Of a stretch of DNA of 64,000 bases, positions 1 to 8,631 are shown one piece after another; within the stretch, counting starts at the first letter, position 1, and the number at the start of each line of letters is the position of its first letter. A program made the position numbers and the translations under genes. Origin of the DNA: CBDCWQ01 sp965223435 (GTDB taxonomy: Bacteria > Myxococcota > Kuafuiibacteriia > Kuafuiibacteriales > Kuafuiibacteriaceae). Where the stretch lies: contig CBDCWQ010000019.1 of the NCBI GenBank assembly GCA_965223435.1, positions 620,001 through 684,000 on the forward strand, given 5' to 3'. The notes below the pieces were generated by a model. It worked only from the letters and a program-made list of their open reading frames with translations. It did no database searches and had not been told where the DNA came from.

Positions 1-1080
1 ATTGTTCAAGACGGGCGACTGGATGAAGCGGGACTGCTGAATACCCTCAAAGAGGGAGCCTACCCCGCCCGGGATCCCCAAACCAACCTCCGAGACCTCG
101 AGGCCCAAATTGCGGCCAATGCTCGAGGACGCGCCCTTCTCCTGGAGGCGGTCGAGGCCCACGGGCTTTTCACAATCACTGCCTACATGCAGCACGTGCA
201 GGACAACGCTCAGGCCTGCGTCGAGGACGCCCTCCACGCCTTGGGTCCGACCGAAGCTCGGTTTGCCGACGCCCTGGACGATGGAACCCCTATATGCGTA
301 TCCCTTCGAATTCGCGATCGACGGATGACCATCGATTTCGCCGGCACCGGCGGAGAGGTCCAAAGCAATCTGAACGCGCCCGAAGCGGTGACCCAAGCGG
401 CGGTGATGTACGTGGTGCGGGCGTTGGTTCGGCGCCCCATCCCACTCAACCGCGGCTGCCTGGTACCCATTACGGTGCGCATTCCTCCGCATTCGCTGCT
501 GTCGCCCGGGCCCACCCGGGCGGTCTCCGGGGGCAACGTCGAAACCTCGCAACGGGTCGTGGACGTGCTCCTCGGCGCCTTGGGCCAAGCCGCAGCAAGT
601 CAGGGCACCATGAACAATGTGAGTTTCGGAGATCCAAGCTTCGGGTATTACGAAACCATCGCGGGTGGCGCGGGCGCCTCAGCGGGCTACGCCGGCGCTT
701 CGGGCGTACACACCCACATGACCAACACCCGAATCACTGACCCCGAGGTTCTAGAAAACCGTTGTCCGGTGCGCCTCAGGGCATTCTCGATACGCCGGGG
801 GTCCGGTGGCCGCGGCCGCTTTTCTGGCGGGGACGGCCTCATTCGCGAACTGGAGTTTTTACGCCCACTTTGGGTATCATTGTTGACTGAGCGTCGCACC
901 AAAGCTCCGTTTGGTCTTTTGGGGGGAGAACCGGGTTCTCGGGGGATCAATCGCCTGAATGGCGTTGTCGTCGGCGGAAAAGCACAGCTTCAAGTGAAGC
1001 CTGGCGACCGGCTCCGCATCGAGACCCCAGGCGGCGGTGGTTACGGCTCGCCGGTATGCGACACGGACAAAGCATGGTGA
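1..1080 (+). CDS. Hydantoinase B / 5-oxoprolinase-type subunit, C-terminal part (5' truncated by window)
   Basis: The reading frame is open from base 1 to the TGA at 1078-1080, giving about 359 residues of C-terminal sequence. It matches the HyuB/oxoprolinase-B family (PF02538), whose members open cyclic amides (hydantoins, 5-oxoproline) in the cytoplasm with ATP, usually together with a HyuA subunit. Visible family hallmarks are IAANARG near the left edge, GNVETSQRVVDVL, NTRITDPEVLE, TERRTKAPFGLLGG and the terminal TPGGGGYG. The N-terminal half lies outside the window, so a separate HyuB and the end of a fused OplAH-type protein cannot be told apart. The next gene overlaps its 3' end, suggesting co-transcription. 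Family certain; substrate not determined. Confidence 0.9.
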   Translation: MVQDGRLDEAGLLNTLKEGAYPARDPQTNLRDLEAQIAANARGRALLLEAVEAHGLFTITAYMQHVQDNAQACVEDALHALGPTEARFADALDDGTPICVSLRIRDRRMTIDFAGTGGEVQSNLNAPEAVTQAAVMYVVRALVRRPIPLNRGCLVPITVRIPPHSLLSPGPTRAVSGGNVETSQRVVDVLLGALGQAAASQGTMNNVSFGDPSFGYYETIAGGAGASAGYAGASGVHTHMTNTRITDPEVLENRCPVRLRAFSIRRGSGGRGRFSGGDGLIRELEFLRPLWVSLLTERRTKAPFGLLGGEPGSRGINRLNGVVVGGKAQLQVKPGDRLRIETPGGGGYGSPVCDTDKAW

Positions 1081-1685
1081 ACGAGGTATCCGACGAGTCG
1101 CGCGAGGTCCAGGCCATCCTCCCCGAAGGGCAAGACGCGTCCAAGGCCCCCGAACGGCCCCCGCTCAAACTCATCGGTCACATCCGGCACCTGGTGATCA
1201 ATCGGGTGCTGAAACTCAACGATACCCCCCACCGCATTGCCCTCGGCGTCTTTTTGGGTTTTGTCATCGGGGCCACACCCACCGTCGGCTTCCAGATGAT
1301 CTTCTATTTTACGGTGGCCGCCTTGGTGGGCGCGAACAAGGTTTCGGGCATCTTGCCGGTGTGGCTCTCGAATCCGATCACCGTGGTCCCGCTCTACTAC
1401 GGCAACTGGGTCCTCGGTCGACTGGTCATGACCGGTAGCCTTGACCACGGGGGCGCCGCCGACATCACCGCCCTCCTCGAGGCCAGCGATTCGTCAGGCG
1501 GGGGACTCGCAGCCTTGGTGACCAAGGAGGGGTGGTCCCAGCTCTTCGAAATCCTCATCAAGATGGGTGCCGAACTTTGGGTGGGAAGCCTCTTGGTGGG
1601 GCTGGTCCTCGGCCTGATCGGTTATTGGGCAACCCTTCGAGGTGTGACCCGCTTCCGCAACCGAAAAAGTGCCAGCGCCCGCTGA
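1056..1685 (+). CDS. DUF2062 family membrane protein
   Basis: A protein of 209 residues with the DUF2062 core: a polar N-terminus, then HRIALGVFLGFVIGATPTVG, a hydrophobic segment (FYFTVAALVGANK), and LPVWLSNPITVVPLYYGNW, ending in another membrane segment (LLVGLVLGLIGYWATLRG). The family is small, integral in the inner membrane, of unknown biochemical role, and is sometimes found near envelope glycosyltransferases. Two ATG starts are possible. The one used at 1056 overlaps the upstream stop by 25 bases; ATG 1074 overlaps by 7 and would remove six residues. Neither has a strong Shine-Dalgarno sequence. Translational coupling to the upstream gene is likely. Confidence 0.85.
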   Translation: MRHGQSMVNEVSDESREVQAILPEGQDASKAPERPPLKLIGHIRHLVINRVLKLNDTPHRIALGVFLGFVIGATPTVGFQMIFYFTVAALVGANKVSGILPVWLSNPITVVPLYYGNWVLGRLVMTGSLDHGGAADITALLEASDSSGGGLAALVTKEGWSQLFEILIKMGAELWVGSLLVGLVLGLIGYWATLRGVTRFRNRKSASAR

Positions 1686-1712
1686 CGCAAAACCCATTCG
1701 AGTAGCGTTCCC

Positions 1713-2486
1713 ATGAAAATCATTAGCCTCAACGTCAACGGCATTCGCGCCGCCACCCAAAAGGGCTGCATCGAGTGGTTGCGAAGACAAAAAGCAGATG
1801 TCATCTGTTTGCAAGAAGTCCGTGCCGACGAAGATCAACTCCCTCGAAAAGTGCTTAGGCCCCGTGGCTACTACGCCGCATTCCACCCCGCCCAAAAGCG
1901 AGGTTACAGCGGCGTAGCCATCTACGCCAAAGCAGAGCCAAAACGCTTCGTCCACAAACTCGCGTGGCCCGAATGGGATACCGAAGGCCGCTTCCTTGAA
2001 GCCGATTTTGGACACCTCAGCGTCATCTCCATCTACCTACCCTCGGGGTCGAGCGGACCCACAAGGCAAGCCCACAAGTTCAAGGTCATGAAGCGGCTGA
2101 TGCGCATGCTCAAAAAGATGCGCCAGGATGGGCGAGAATACATCCTGTGCGGCGATTGGAACATCGCCCACAAAAACATCGATCTCAAGAACTGGCGCAG
2201 CAACCAAAAAAACTCGGGCTTTCTGCCTGAAGAGCGCGCCTGGATGGATACACTTTTTGGCCCCGTCGGCTTTGTCGATGCCTTCAGACTCGTGGACCCA
2301 AACCCCGATCGCTACACGTGGTGGTCAAACCGCGGACAGGCGTGGGCCAAAAACGTAGGATGGCGAATCGACTACCAAATCATAACCCCCGGCCTCGCAT
2401 CCCGCGTGCGCTCCGCGTCCATCTATACGCGCCGCCGCTTCTCGGACCATGCCCCGCTCATCATCGAATACGACCACGTCCTGTAA
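1713..2486 (+). CDS. xth: Exodeoxyribonuclease III (AP endonuclease, EEP superfamily)
   Basis: A 257-residue protein, normal length for the ExoIII/ExoA family, which cleaves DNA at abasic sites and removes 3' blocks in base excision repair in the cytoplasm. All catalytic blocks are present: LNVNGIRAA with the metal-site Asn, LQEVRA with the metal-binding Glu, GYSGVAIY, GDWNIAHKNIDL with catalytic Asp/Asn, WWSNRGQAWAKNVGWRIDY (the ExoIII-type DNA-binding loop and Asp), and C-terminal SDHAPL with the catalytic Asp-His. ATG 1713 places the first beta strand MKIISLNVNG at the N-terminus as usual. It lies 27 bases after the DUF2062 gene and converges on the next, minus-strand gene. Confidence 0.96.
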   Translation: MKIISLNVNGIRAATQKGCIEWLRRQKADVICLQEVRADEDQLPRKVLRPRGYYAAFHPAQKRGYSGVAIYAKAEPKRFVHKLAWPEWDTEGRFLEADFGHLSVISIYLPSGSSGPTRQAHKFKVMKRLMRMLKKMRQDGREYILCGDWNIAHKNIDLKNWRSNQKNSGFLPEERAWMDTLFGPVGFVDAFRLVDPNPDRYTWWSNRGQAWAKNVGWRIDYQIITPGLASRVRSASIYTRRRFSDHAPLIIEYDHVL

Positions 2487-2531
2487 GATGGCCTTCTAAA
2501 AAAGGGGAGGCAAAGGGGGGGGAGAGGGAGG

Positions 2532-5525
2532 CTACTTTTTCGCTGTGATGTTGACATCGTCGATTTGAACGTGCTCGACAGCGTCATTGACATGGGTTGT
2601 GAATCGAATTCGGAAATTCGTAGAGTGTAGGTAGGGCGTCAGGTCAAACGACTCCTCGTGCCATTTGTTGTCGTCGTTTTGGCCTCCGCCCCGCCACTGG
2701 CGGACGATGTTCCACCCGTTTCCATCGTTCACTTTGAAATCCAGAAAATCGGGTGCCCCAAGTTCGACGTCGAGAAAGCGCGAGAATGTCAGAGTAGCCT
2801 CGGAGTAAGCCGTAAGGTCAAGTTGAGTGCCCAAGGTAATGTTGCAGTAGGGCGAGCAGGTGTCCGCGTTGGCAACCGAACCGGCTGAGCCACCAACGGG
2901 GTAGCTTGCGGTCTCCTGCATGGATTCGGTGTTCCAAGAGCCGGTTCCCCCTTTTGTCCAATTTCCCAGACCGTTCGAAAAATCGTCGGAGAACAGAACA
3001 ACAGGTGCGCAGTCGGTACTGCACCAGTTCTCGCTCTCGCTGAAATCGCATACGCCGTCGCCGCAGTTGTCTAGGACCGTCATGCGAAGGGGGCTGGTTG
3101 CACAATCGACTTGTTCAGACCCCACCACGCAGATCTCAGTCGTGGGGACACCGAGCTGCTCGTGGTTGTTAGACCCAAAAGCGAACACACTGCCGTCTTC
3201 AAGGTGGACTTGGGTCTGGGTATCGGTCGCAACAACGTCAATCGCCGGGCTCGACAGGGAAACCAAAGTAGGCACCAGGCGGTTTTGGGTATCCCCCACG
3301 CCGAGCTGGCCACGACCGTTTCCGCCCCAGCACCACAAGTTGCCGTCCGCAACAATAGCGCAAGTGTGATTGTCGCCGGCATCCATGGCGGTTACGCCGC
3401 TTGGAAAACCGAAGACTTGCACCGGCGTTGTGACGTTCCCATTCGAGTCGCTGGCCGCCTGATTGTCTCCCACTTCGCCATCGTCGTTTTTCCCCCAGCA
3501 CCATACTGAGCCGTTTTCATTGAGCGCACATGCGTGTTTTTCGCCGACGGCAATGGACTTTGTTCCGGCCGGTAAGGATGCTTGCACTGGGGTCGAAAAA
3601 GACCCATAGGTGCCATTTCCCATATTGCCATAACCACCAGAGCCCCAACACCATACCGTTCCATCGGTCTTGATCGCGCAGCTCCAATTCTTCCCGACAT
3701 CCACGAGAATGGCGCTTTGAAGACCGACCACTTTGATGGGGTCTGGACTACAATCGTAGGTCCCCCATGAGTACGAGCAGGTGTGGCTTGATGGAGCACC
3801 GAGCTGACCGGAACCGTTCGAGCCCCAACACCAAACCGTACCGTCGGTCTTGACCGCACAGTTGTGGACCGACGAAGACCTCACCTGGGCCACGTCTGAA
3901 CCCAAACCGGTCACCTGCACTGGCGTGCTCTTGGTCGAAAAGGTACCATCTCCAACACGGCCGTAGACGTTGGAGCCCCAGCACCAAAGAGTGCCGTCGC
4001 CTTTTCGAGCGCAGGTATGTTTGTACCCTGCGGTCAGTTCCACAACACCAACGCCCAAGGCCGTAACCTCGACCGCCGCGGAAGAATCCTGGGCAACACC
4101 GTTGCCCAGCTGGTAGTGGGTGCCTAGCCCCCAACACCACGTGGTGCCATCTACGCGAACCGTGCATCGGTGGTCATAACCATTGGACAGAGCCGTACGC
4201 AAGGGCAAGAAAGTGTTGATGACGTCCGTTGAACCTTCGGCGCCGCAGTCGGTGTAGTTGCCATCGGCGTCTTTGTCGGCGCAGGCGAAGTCGCAGTGCC
4301 CCTCGTCGACAAAATCGCAGTTTCCGCCGGTGCAGATTCGACCGGACGGACCATTGCCATTCACCGAGCAGCTGTGGACCACGGGGTTAGGGTCAAACAT
4401 GTTGCCCCAAAAAGCGCCCTCGTGGTGGGTGTAGATGTTCTCTTCGGTCATGGTCGTGGGAATGCCGACGCCGCGGATGGAGATTTGGACCTTTTTGCGG
4501 TGGGGGTTGGTGCGGGCCGCAAGGCAGGCTGAAACCCGGCGTTGACCCTGAGGATCGAGGTCGAAGTCTGGGTTGGTCTTCCAGCTCGGCGCCAGGCCAA
4601 TCCCGCCGTAGTATTGTTTCGTTTCGGTCCCGCTCGGGTAGAGCTGATAGGTCACCTCCACACAACCCGGGTCGTTGGCGCAGGTGCCGCCCTGACTCTC
4701 GGGCAAGGCACACGATACCGAGTAGGAGTTGAGGTTGTCGGCGTAGGCCCGAAATTCTCCGTTCAGCTCGAGGAGCGTCGCGTCGATGCAGGCGTCCACC
4801 GCGGCGACCACCGACGAGTTGTTTTGGTTGGTGCCCAATCCGTCTCGACCGCCGACGTAGAGCTCGTTCCCGTCGCAGTCGGTGATGATTCGGCAGTTCG
4901 GGTCCGTGGCGCAGTCGATTTGCGCCATGCACTCGGTATCACCCGCCGCGCATGAAGCAGGGAGGGCACACTGGATGGTCGCGACGTAAATCGTAAGCTC
5001 GGTCATCGCCGCGGCAGGGTCCACCCCGGTGGAGCACGAGGCGCTGGAAAGCGAGGTATTCACCAGGTTGGAGATGTCGAGGCTGGACACCGAGAGGGTG
5101 CTGAACTCCATGCCATTGCCCCAGCTGCCATTGCCCCAGCTGCCGTTGCCCCAGCTGCCGTTACCCCAAGTCCCGTTGCCCCAGCTGCCGTTGCCCCAGC
5201 TGCCATTGCCCCAGCTGCCATTGCCCCAGCTGCCGTTGCCCCAAGTTCCGTTGCCCCAAGTTCCGTTGCCCCAGCTGCCGTTGCCCCAAGTCCCGTTGCC
5301 CCAGCTGCCGTTGCCCCAAGTCCCATTGCCCCAGCTGCCGTTGCCCCAGCTGCCGTTGCCCCAGCTGCCGTTGCCCCAGCTGCCGTTGCCCCAGCTGCCG
5401 TTGTTGCCGACGACACTCGAAACTTGTGTCGGCGCTTCTGGCTCGGGATTCCGTTCGGTACAACTGACGGCTCCGAAAAGGGTGGTGCTGGCAAGAATCA
5501 GGGACTTGAGTTTCATTGTGTCCAT
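2532..5525 (-). CDS. RCC1-repeat lipoprotein with N-terminal NG[ST]WG tandem repeats
   Basis: A 997-residue predicted lipoprotein: signal peptide with lipobox GAVSC (Cys22), then 19 tandem NG[ST]WG pentapeptides at residues 42-136. A Cys-rich middle region follows (about 160-440). Seven RCC1-like blades of the form H-x-C-A-x-x-x-D-G-T-x-W-C-W-G occupy about 460-820; six keep the CWG core and the last reads FAFGSNN. Next is a short CGDGVCDFSESE / CSTDC motif, common in myxobacterial surface proteins, and a C-terminal jelly-roll-like domain starting at LFSDDFSNGLGNW. It should form a beta-propeller on the outer membrane surface. Partner unknown. An alternative start is the ATG four codons in (MKLKS). 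AGGAGG lies about 18 bases upstream, further than usual. Converges with exonuclease III. Confidence 0.85.
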   Translation of the reverse strand: MDTMKLKSLILASTTLFGAVSCTERNPEPEAPTQVSSVVGNNGSWGNGSWGNGSWGNGSWGNGSWGNGTWGNGSWGNGTWGNGSWGNGTWGNGTWGNGSWGNGSWGNGSWGNGSWGNGTWGNGSWGNGSWGNGSWGNGMEFSTLSVSSLDISNLVNTSLSSASCSTGVDPAAAMTELTIYVATIQCALPASCAAGDTECMAQIDCATDPNCRIITDCDGNELYVGGRDGLGTNQNNSSVVAAVDACIDATLLELNGEFRAYADNLNSYSVSCALPESQGGTCANDPGCVEVTYQLYPSGTETKQYYGGIGLAPSWKTNPDFDLDPQGQRRVSACLAARTNPHRKKVQISIRGVGIPTTMTEENIYTHHEGAFWGNMFDPNPVVHSCSVNGNGPSGRICTGGNCDFVDEGHCDFACADKDADGNYTDCGAEGSTDVINTFLPLRTALSNGYDHRCTVRVDGTTWCWGLGTHYQLGNGVAQDSSAAVEVTALGVGVVELTAGYKHTCARKGDGTLWCWGSNVYGRVGDGTFSTKSTPVQVTGLGSDVAQVRSSSVHNCAVKTDGTVWCWGSNGSGQLGAPSSHTCSYSWGTYDCSPDPIKVVGLQSAILVDVGKNWSCAIKTDGTVWCWGSGGYGNMGNGTYGSFSTPVQASLPAGTKSIAVGEKHACALNENGSVWCWGKNDDGEVGDNQAASDSNGNVTTPVQVFGFPSGVTAMDAGDNHTCAIVADGNLWCWGGNGRGQLGVGDTQNRLVPTLVSLSSPAIDVVATDTQTQVHLEDGSVFAFGSNNHEQLGVPTTEICVVGSEQVDCATSPLRMTVLDNCGDGVCDFSESENWCSTDCAPVVLFSDDFSNGLGNWTKGGTGSWNTESMQETASYPVGGSAGSVANADTCSPYCNITLGTQLDLTAYSEATLTFSRFLDVELGAPDFLDFKVNDGNGWNIVRQWRGGGQNDDNKWHEESFDLTPYLHSTNFRIRFTTHVNDAVEHVQIDDVNITAKK
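5118..5402 (-). repeat. 19 tandem 15-bp repeats coding NG[ST]WG
   Basis: Nineteen consecutive 15-base units, on the plus strand variants of TTGCCCCAGCTGCCG, each encoding Asn-Gly-Ser/Thr-Trp-Gly on the minus strand. Fourteen units carry Ser and five Thr. Units are nearly identical at DNA level, including third positions, so recent slippage or unequal crossing-over is likely and copy number may vary between strains. Confidence 0.95.
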
Positions 5526-5580
5526 TAAATTGCAATTAGTGTGCCTCCTGTCGCATGCCGCTAAAACCTAGAAAACCTAT

Positions 5581-5604
5581 GGGTGAGATTCGTCACCCTA
5601 TTTT
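5581..5604 (-). terminator. Putative hairpin terminator downstream of the LTA-synthase-like gene
   Basis: GGGTGA (5581-5586), a six-base loop and TCACCC (5593-5598) form a perfect 6-bp stem immediately after the stop codon of the minus-strand gene ending at 5605. The plus strand carries a T run (TATTTTT) after the stem; the minus strand has only a weaker T patch. Read as a possible terminator between the phosphatase-like gene and the RCC1 lipoprotein gene. Confidence 0.45.
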
Positions 5605-7644
5605 TCACTGCCAAGAATTGGGCACCTGCTGCTGATCTTTCGTCGGTGCCGATGTATGTGGGCTGGCAACAGCGGTCGTCACGAAACCCGAAAGGTCGAA
5701 CAACGTCATCTGTCGCGAATAATAGGCTTCATCCCTTGCAAGGGAACGAAGGCGCCGACAGCGCAGATCTCGAACGCGCTTCCCTCGGTGGCTGCGACAA
5801 CCCTCCCCTTCAGTCCAAATCGTTTGGTGATCCACCGCGGAACCATCAAACCTCGCAACCATGCCAGCCGCCCCGAGAGGCGCCCCCAAGAATGAAGGTG
5901 GCTGGGGCAAACCGAGGTAGTGCAGCACGGTCGGGGCGATGTCAATCTGGCCTCCCACCGTAGAAACCAAACCCACCCGAGCGCGCCCGGGCAAAACAAT
6001 CATGAGCGGGATCTTCCTTGTACGCCAATCGCGCCGGCCAAGAAGACGAAGCGTTGCCCTGTCAACATCGAGCTCTTTGAGGGCCAGACGCTGTGTTTGC
6101 CCACCGAAATGCAGCTTCGAATCGTGGTCGCCGTAAACCACAACCATCGTGCGATCAAGAACGCCCTGCGAAGTCAGGAGCCCGAACAATCGGCGCATCG
6201 CATCGTCTACGTAGCGCATCGACTCCACGTAGCCTCCCAGGCCGGTTCCCTTGAGCGCGCCCACATCAATGCGCCTTTCGTGTTCGGTCAGGTAGTTGTA
6301 GGGGTGGTGACTGGTCAGCGTCACCAAAAAACCAAACCATGGCTCCTGAAGTGCAAGCACCTGAGGCACCGCGCGTTCGACAAACAGTTCATCACCGATG
6401 CCCCATCCAATTTTTGGGCCCGCACCCAGTTCTTTTCGGAACAGACTCCGTTCGAAGCCGTACCGGGGATGGAGTTTAGCCCGGTTCCACATTCCGCGGG
6501 CATACGCATGTGCGGACATCGTCTGGTAGCCGCGATCCCGAAGAACGCCCGGTAGGGCCACAAAGTTGTTGTCCGCACGACGAAAAGCAACCGCACCCCG
6601 AGCCAAGGGATGCAAAGAGTTCAAGACCAAGTACTCGCAATCTGAAGTCGAAGATGCACCCGTTTGGTCCCACAAATTTTCGAAATAAAGGGCGCCCTCT
6701 TTGAGCTGGTTCAAAAATGGGGTGATCGGTTCGCTTTTGACGCGGGTGTCCATGACCCACGCCTGCATCCCTTCAATTTGAACCAGCAACAAGTTTGCCC
6801 CTCGCGCAAGACCAAAGTCCTTGAGAAGAACTCCCCGATGAGTCCGCTTTTTGACAAAGCCAAGCAGCTTTGAAAGCTCCTCCGGCGGGGGCGTCTTCTC
6901 ATTGAGCGCTTCACGCCTGGTACGCGCCACATCACGAGCGTGCGCCGCCAAAAGCCCCACATCCTTGACCGAGTCAGCCCAGTAGAGCACCCTCCACGAG
7001 TACACGCTGCCCATCCATTGCTCCACGCTTCGAACCGCGGGGAGCGAAAGCCATCCCAAGAGTCCAAACAAAATGCCCCCGCACAAAAGCCCCCTCCACG
7101 AAGGCCGCCCAGGCCGGGTATGAGGCCACAGAACGAGCACCCCCCCCACGCCCGCCAGCAGCAAAAGCTTCATGTCTGGTGCCCTCAAGACATCCAGGGC
7201 GCTGTCCTTAGCATCCCAGGCCAAGCCCGCGCCCCCGAGCGCAACCAAAGGCACCAAAGAGCCGAAAAACCGCCAGTGAACCAAATCTGCAAGCATCACA
7301 GCGCTCAAGATCAGCAAAATGAAACCGCCGCCGATGGCGCGAAATCGACCAGGAAAAAGAAAAAGGACACAAGAGATACCCGCCGCGGCCGAGACACTCA
7401 CCGCCATGAAACTCGGGTTGGCCTTCTCATTGACCAGTTCGTTGAACATCCACTGGGACAAAAAGACCGCAGCGCCCACAAAGACGATGGGCAGCAGAGA
7501 AAAAAGAAAACAGACAAGACGCCAAAATCGCGTATTAGGGCTTTCGCTTGCCCCGCATAAGCGAAAGCGGCCGAACAAGAGAAGGAAAAAAGAAAGGAGC
7601 AGTAGCCCCCCCGTACCCATGCTCACTGGCGTCATCTTGAACAA
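5605..7644 (-). CDS. LTA-synthase-like phosphoglycerol transferase / sulfatase-fold membrane enzyme
   Basis: A 679-residue protein with five N-terminal membrane segments (about residues 10-230) and an extracytoplasmic alkaline-phosphatase-superfamily domain (about 275-640), the LtaS/OpgB layout. LtaS-type enzymes transfer phosphoglycerol to envelope glycans. Family residues are visible: metal-binding Glu in LLVQIEGMQ, the nucleophile block SSTSDCEYL with Thr (Thr rather than Cys/Ser, so no formylglycine needed), SHHPYNYL, and the metal-binding YGDHDSK. The longest reading starts at TTG 7644; ATG 7635 (MTPVSM) is an alternative. It begins three bases after the SUMF1-domain gene stop, so the two are almost surely co-transcribed. 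Role inferred: decoration of an envelope polymer in a Gram-negative. Confidence 0.85.
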   Translation of the reverse strand: MFKMTPVSMGTGGLLLLSFFLLLFGRFRLCGASESPNTRFWRLVCFLFSLLPIVFVGAAVFLSQWMFNELVNEKANPSFMAVSVSAAAGISCVLFLFPGRFRAIGGGFILLILSAVMLADLVHWRFFGSLVPLVALGGAGLAWDAKDSALDVLRAPDMKLLLLAGVGGVLVLWPHTRPGRPSWRGLLCGGILFGLLGWLSLPAVRSVEQWMGSVYSWRVLYWADSVKDVGLLAAHARDVARTRREALNEKTPPPEELSKLLGFVKKRTHRGVLLKDFGLARGANLLLVQIEGMQAWVMDTRVKSEPITPFLNQLKEGALYFENLWDQTGASSTSDCEYLVLNSLHPLARGAVAFRRADNNFVALPGVLRDRGYQTMSAHAYARGMWNRAKLHPRYGFERSLFRKELGAGPKIGWGIGDELFVERAVPQVLALQEPWFGFLVTLTSHHPYNYLTEHERRIDVGALKGTGLGGYVESMRYVDDAMRRLFGLLTSQGVLDRTMVVVYGDHDSKLHFGGQTQRLALKELDVDRATLRLLGRRDWRTRKIPLMIVLPGRARVGLVSTVGGQIDIAPTVLHYLGLPQPPSFLGAPLGAAGMVARFDGSAVDHQTIWTEGEGCRSHRGKRVRDLRCRRLRSLARDEAYYSRQMTLFDLSGFVTTAVASPHTSAPTKDQQQVPNSWQ

Positions 7645-7647
7645 ACA

Positions 7648-8616
7648 TTAGGGCAACGTTCGAGCGCAACGAAAACCAATGTGGACGCTCATGCTTTCCT
7701 CGCGATAGAATTCCCGACGCGTCAACTCCAAAGAAGCCTTCTTGGACTGACCGTACGAAGCCCCCCGAACAACCCTGAAACGCCCCCTTTTGGGCCCGCG
7801 GGGGTTGGCTTTGGCATGCTTCGAATAGGCATTGGACCGATAATAGTCCTGGGTCCATTCCATGACGTTCCCACCCATGTCAACAGCACCCACTTCCGTT
7901 CGGTCGTAGGCAAAGGTGCCCACCGGCGCGGTCGCGGCATAACCATCGGCATAGTCGTTGAGCACACGCCAATGAGGGTTGCGCTCTTGGGCCATGCGGT
8001 CGGCGAAATTGCCTGCCCCGGTGGGCGGCGGCCAATTCGGGCCCCACACAAAACGGCGCTCATCCTTGCCGCGGGCGGCACGCTCCCACTCAGCCTCGGT
8101 CGGCAGGCGTTTTTTGCGAAAGCGACAATACTGGCGAGCCTGCTTCCAGCTGACGCAATTGATCGGGTGTAGAGCCTTGCTCTTGTCTTGACCGGTGCAA
8201 GCCGGCGCCTTTTTGGTCTTGCCGCACTTTTGGGCATCTACGCACGCCTGGTAATCAGAAACCGTGACTTCCGTACGATCAATCTCAAAGGCATCAAGCG
8301 CCACAAGATGCCTCGGTCGTTCATTTTTTCTACCGTTGTTTCGGCCCATCCAGTAGGGTCCCGCGGCAATGGCAACCGGCGTCAGCCGGGCGGCCTCGGT
8401 CATCGGCTTGACCGCGCCACTCACCGGGGGGCCTGCCTGCGCGGTGGGAAGCAGACAACCCCCAAACGCACCCAAAAGAAAAAGGCAGCCGCGCTTGACT
8501 TCGGGAACCCAAAGGCACCCCGGATTGCTTTTACGCTTGGTCCTCACGGGCGTGGCAGCCCTCTGCACACCCGAGCCCTCAAGCGCCAGCCGTGCGTCCG
8601 GCTTGGCCTCGCACAT
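7648..8616 (-). CDS. SUMF1/FGE-domain protein (catalytic Cys pair absent)
   Basis: A formylglycine-generating-enzyme-type domain (PF03781) spans about residues 78-322: IAAGPYWMGRNN, the ERPRHLVALDAFEIDRTEV strand, HPINCVSWKQA, RLPTEAEWERAARG, GAVDMGGNVMEWTQDYY, RVVRGASY and the terminal HIGFRCAR. A hydrophobic export segment ending TAQAGPP lies at about 42-62, preceded by a long polar stretch. GTG 8547 is therefore a credible alternative to ATG 8616. True FGE oxidises Cys or Ser to formylglycine in sulfatases and needs a Cys pair after the GGS block. Here that stretch reads GQSKKASLELTRREF, so the cysteines are missing and FGE activity is unlikely. It sits between folB (14-base gap) and the LTA-synthase-like gene. 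It may act as a binding or scaffold domain. Confidence 0.85.
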   Translation of the reverse strand: MCEAKPDARLALEGSGVQRAATPVRTKRKSNPGCLWVPEVKRGCLFLLGAFGGCLLPTAQAGPPVSGAVKPMTEAARLTPVAIAAGPYWMGRNNGRKNERPRHLVALDAFEIDRTEVTVSDYQACVDAQKCGKTKKAPACTGQDKSKALHPINCVSWKQARQYCRFRKKRLPTEAEWERAARGKDERRFVWGPNWPPPTGAGNFADRMAQERNPHWRVLNDYADGYAATAPVGTFAYDRTEVGAVDMGGNVMEWTQDYYRSNAYSKHAKANPRGPKRGRFRVVRGASYGQSKKASLELTRREFYREESMSVHIGFRCARTLP

Positions 8617-8631
8617 GGTTTGATATGCAGT

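Noticed and set aside
5118..5402. CRISPR-like periodic repeat
   Set aside because: Units are contiguous 15-mers with no spacers and are in frame within a coding sequence.
5029..5571. Plus-strand open frame rich in LPLPQ repeats opposite the NG[ST]WG array
   Set aside because: It is the antisense reading of the 15-bp repeats; the minus-strand frame has a signal peptide and RCC1 domains.
7648..8616. True formylglycine-generating enzyme for a sulfatase
   Set aside because: The catalytic Cys pair is missing and the adjacent sulfatase-fold enzyme uses Thr.
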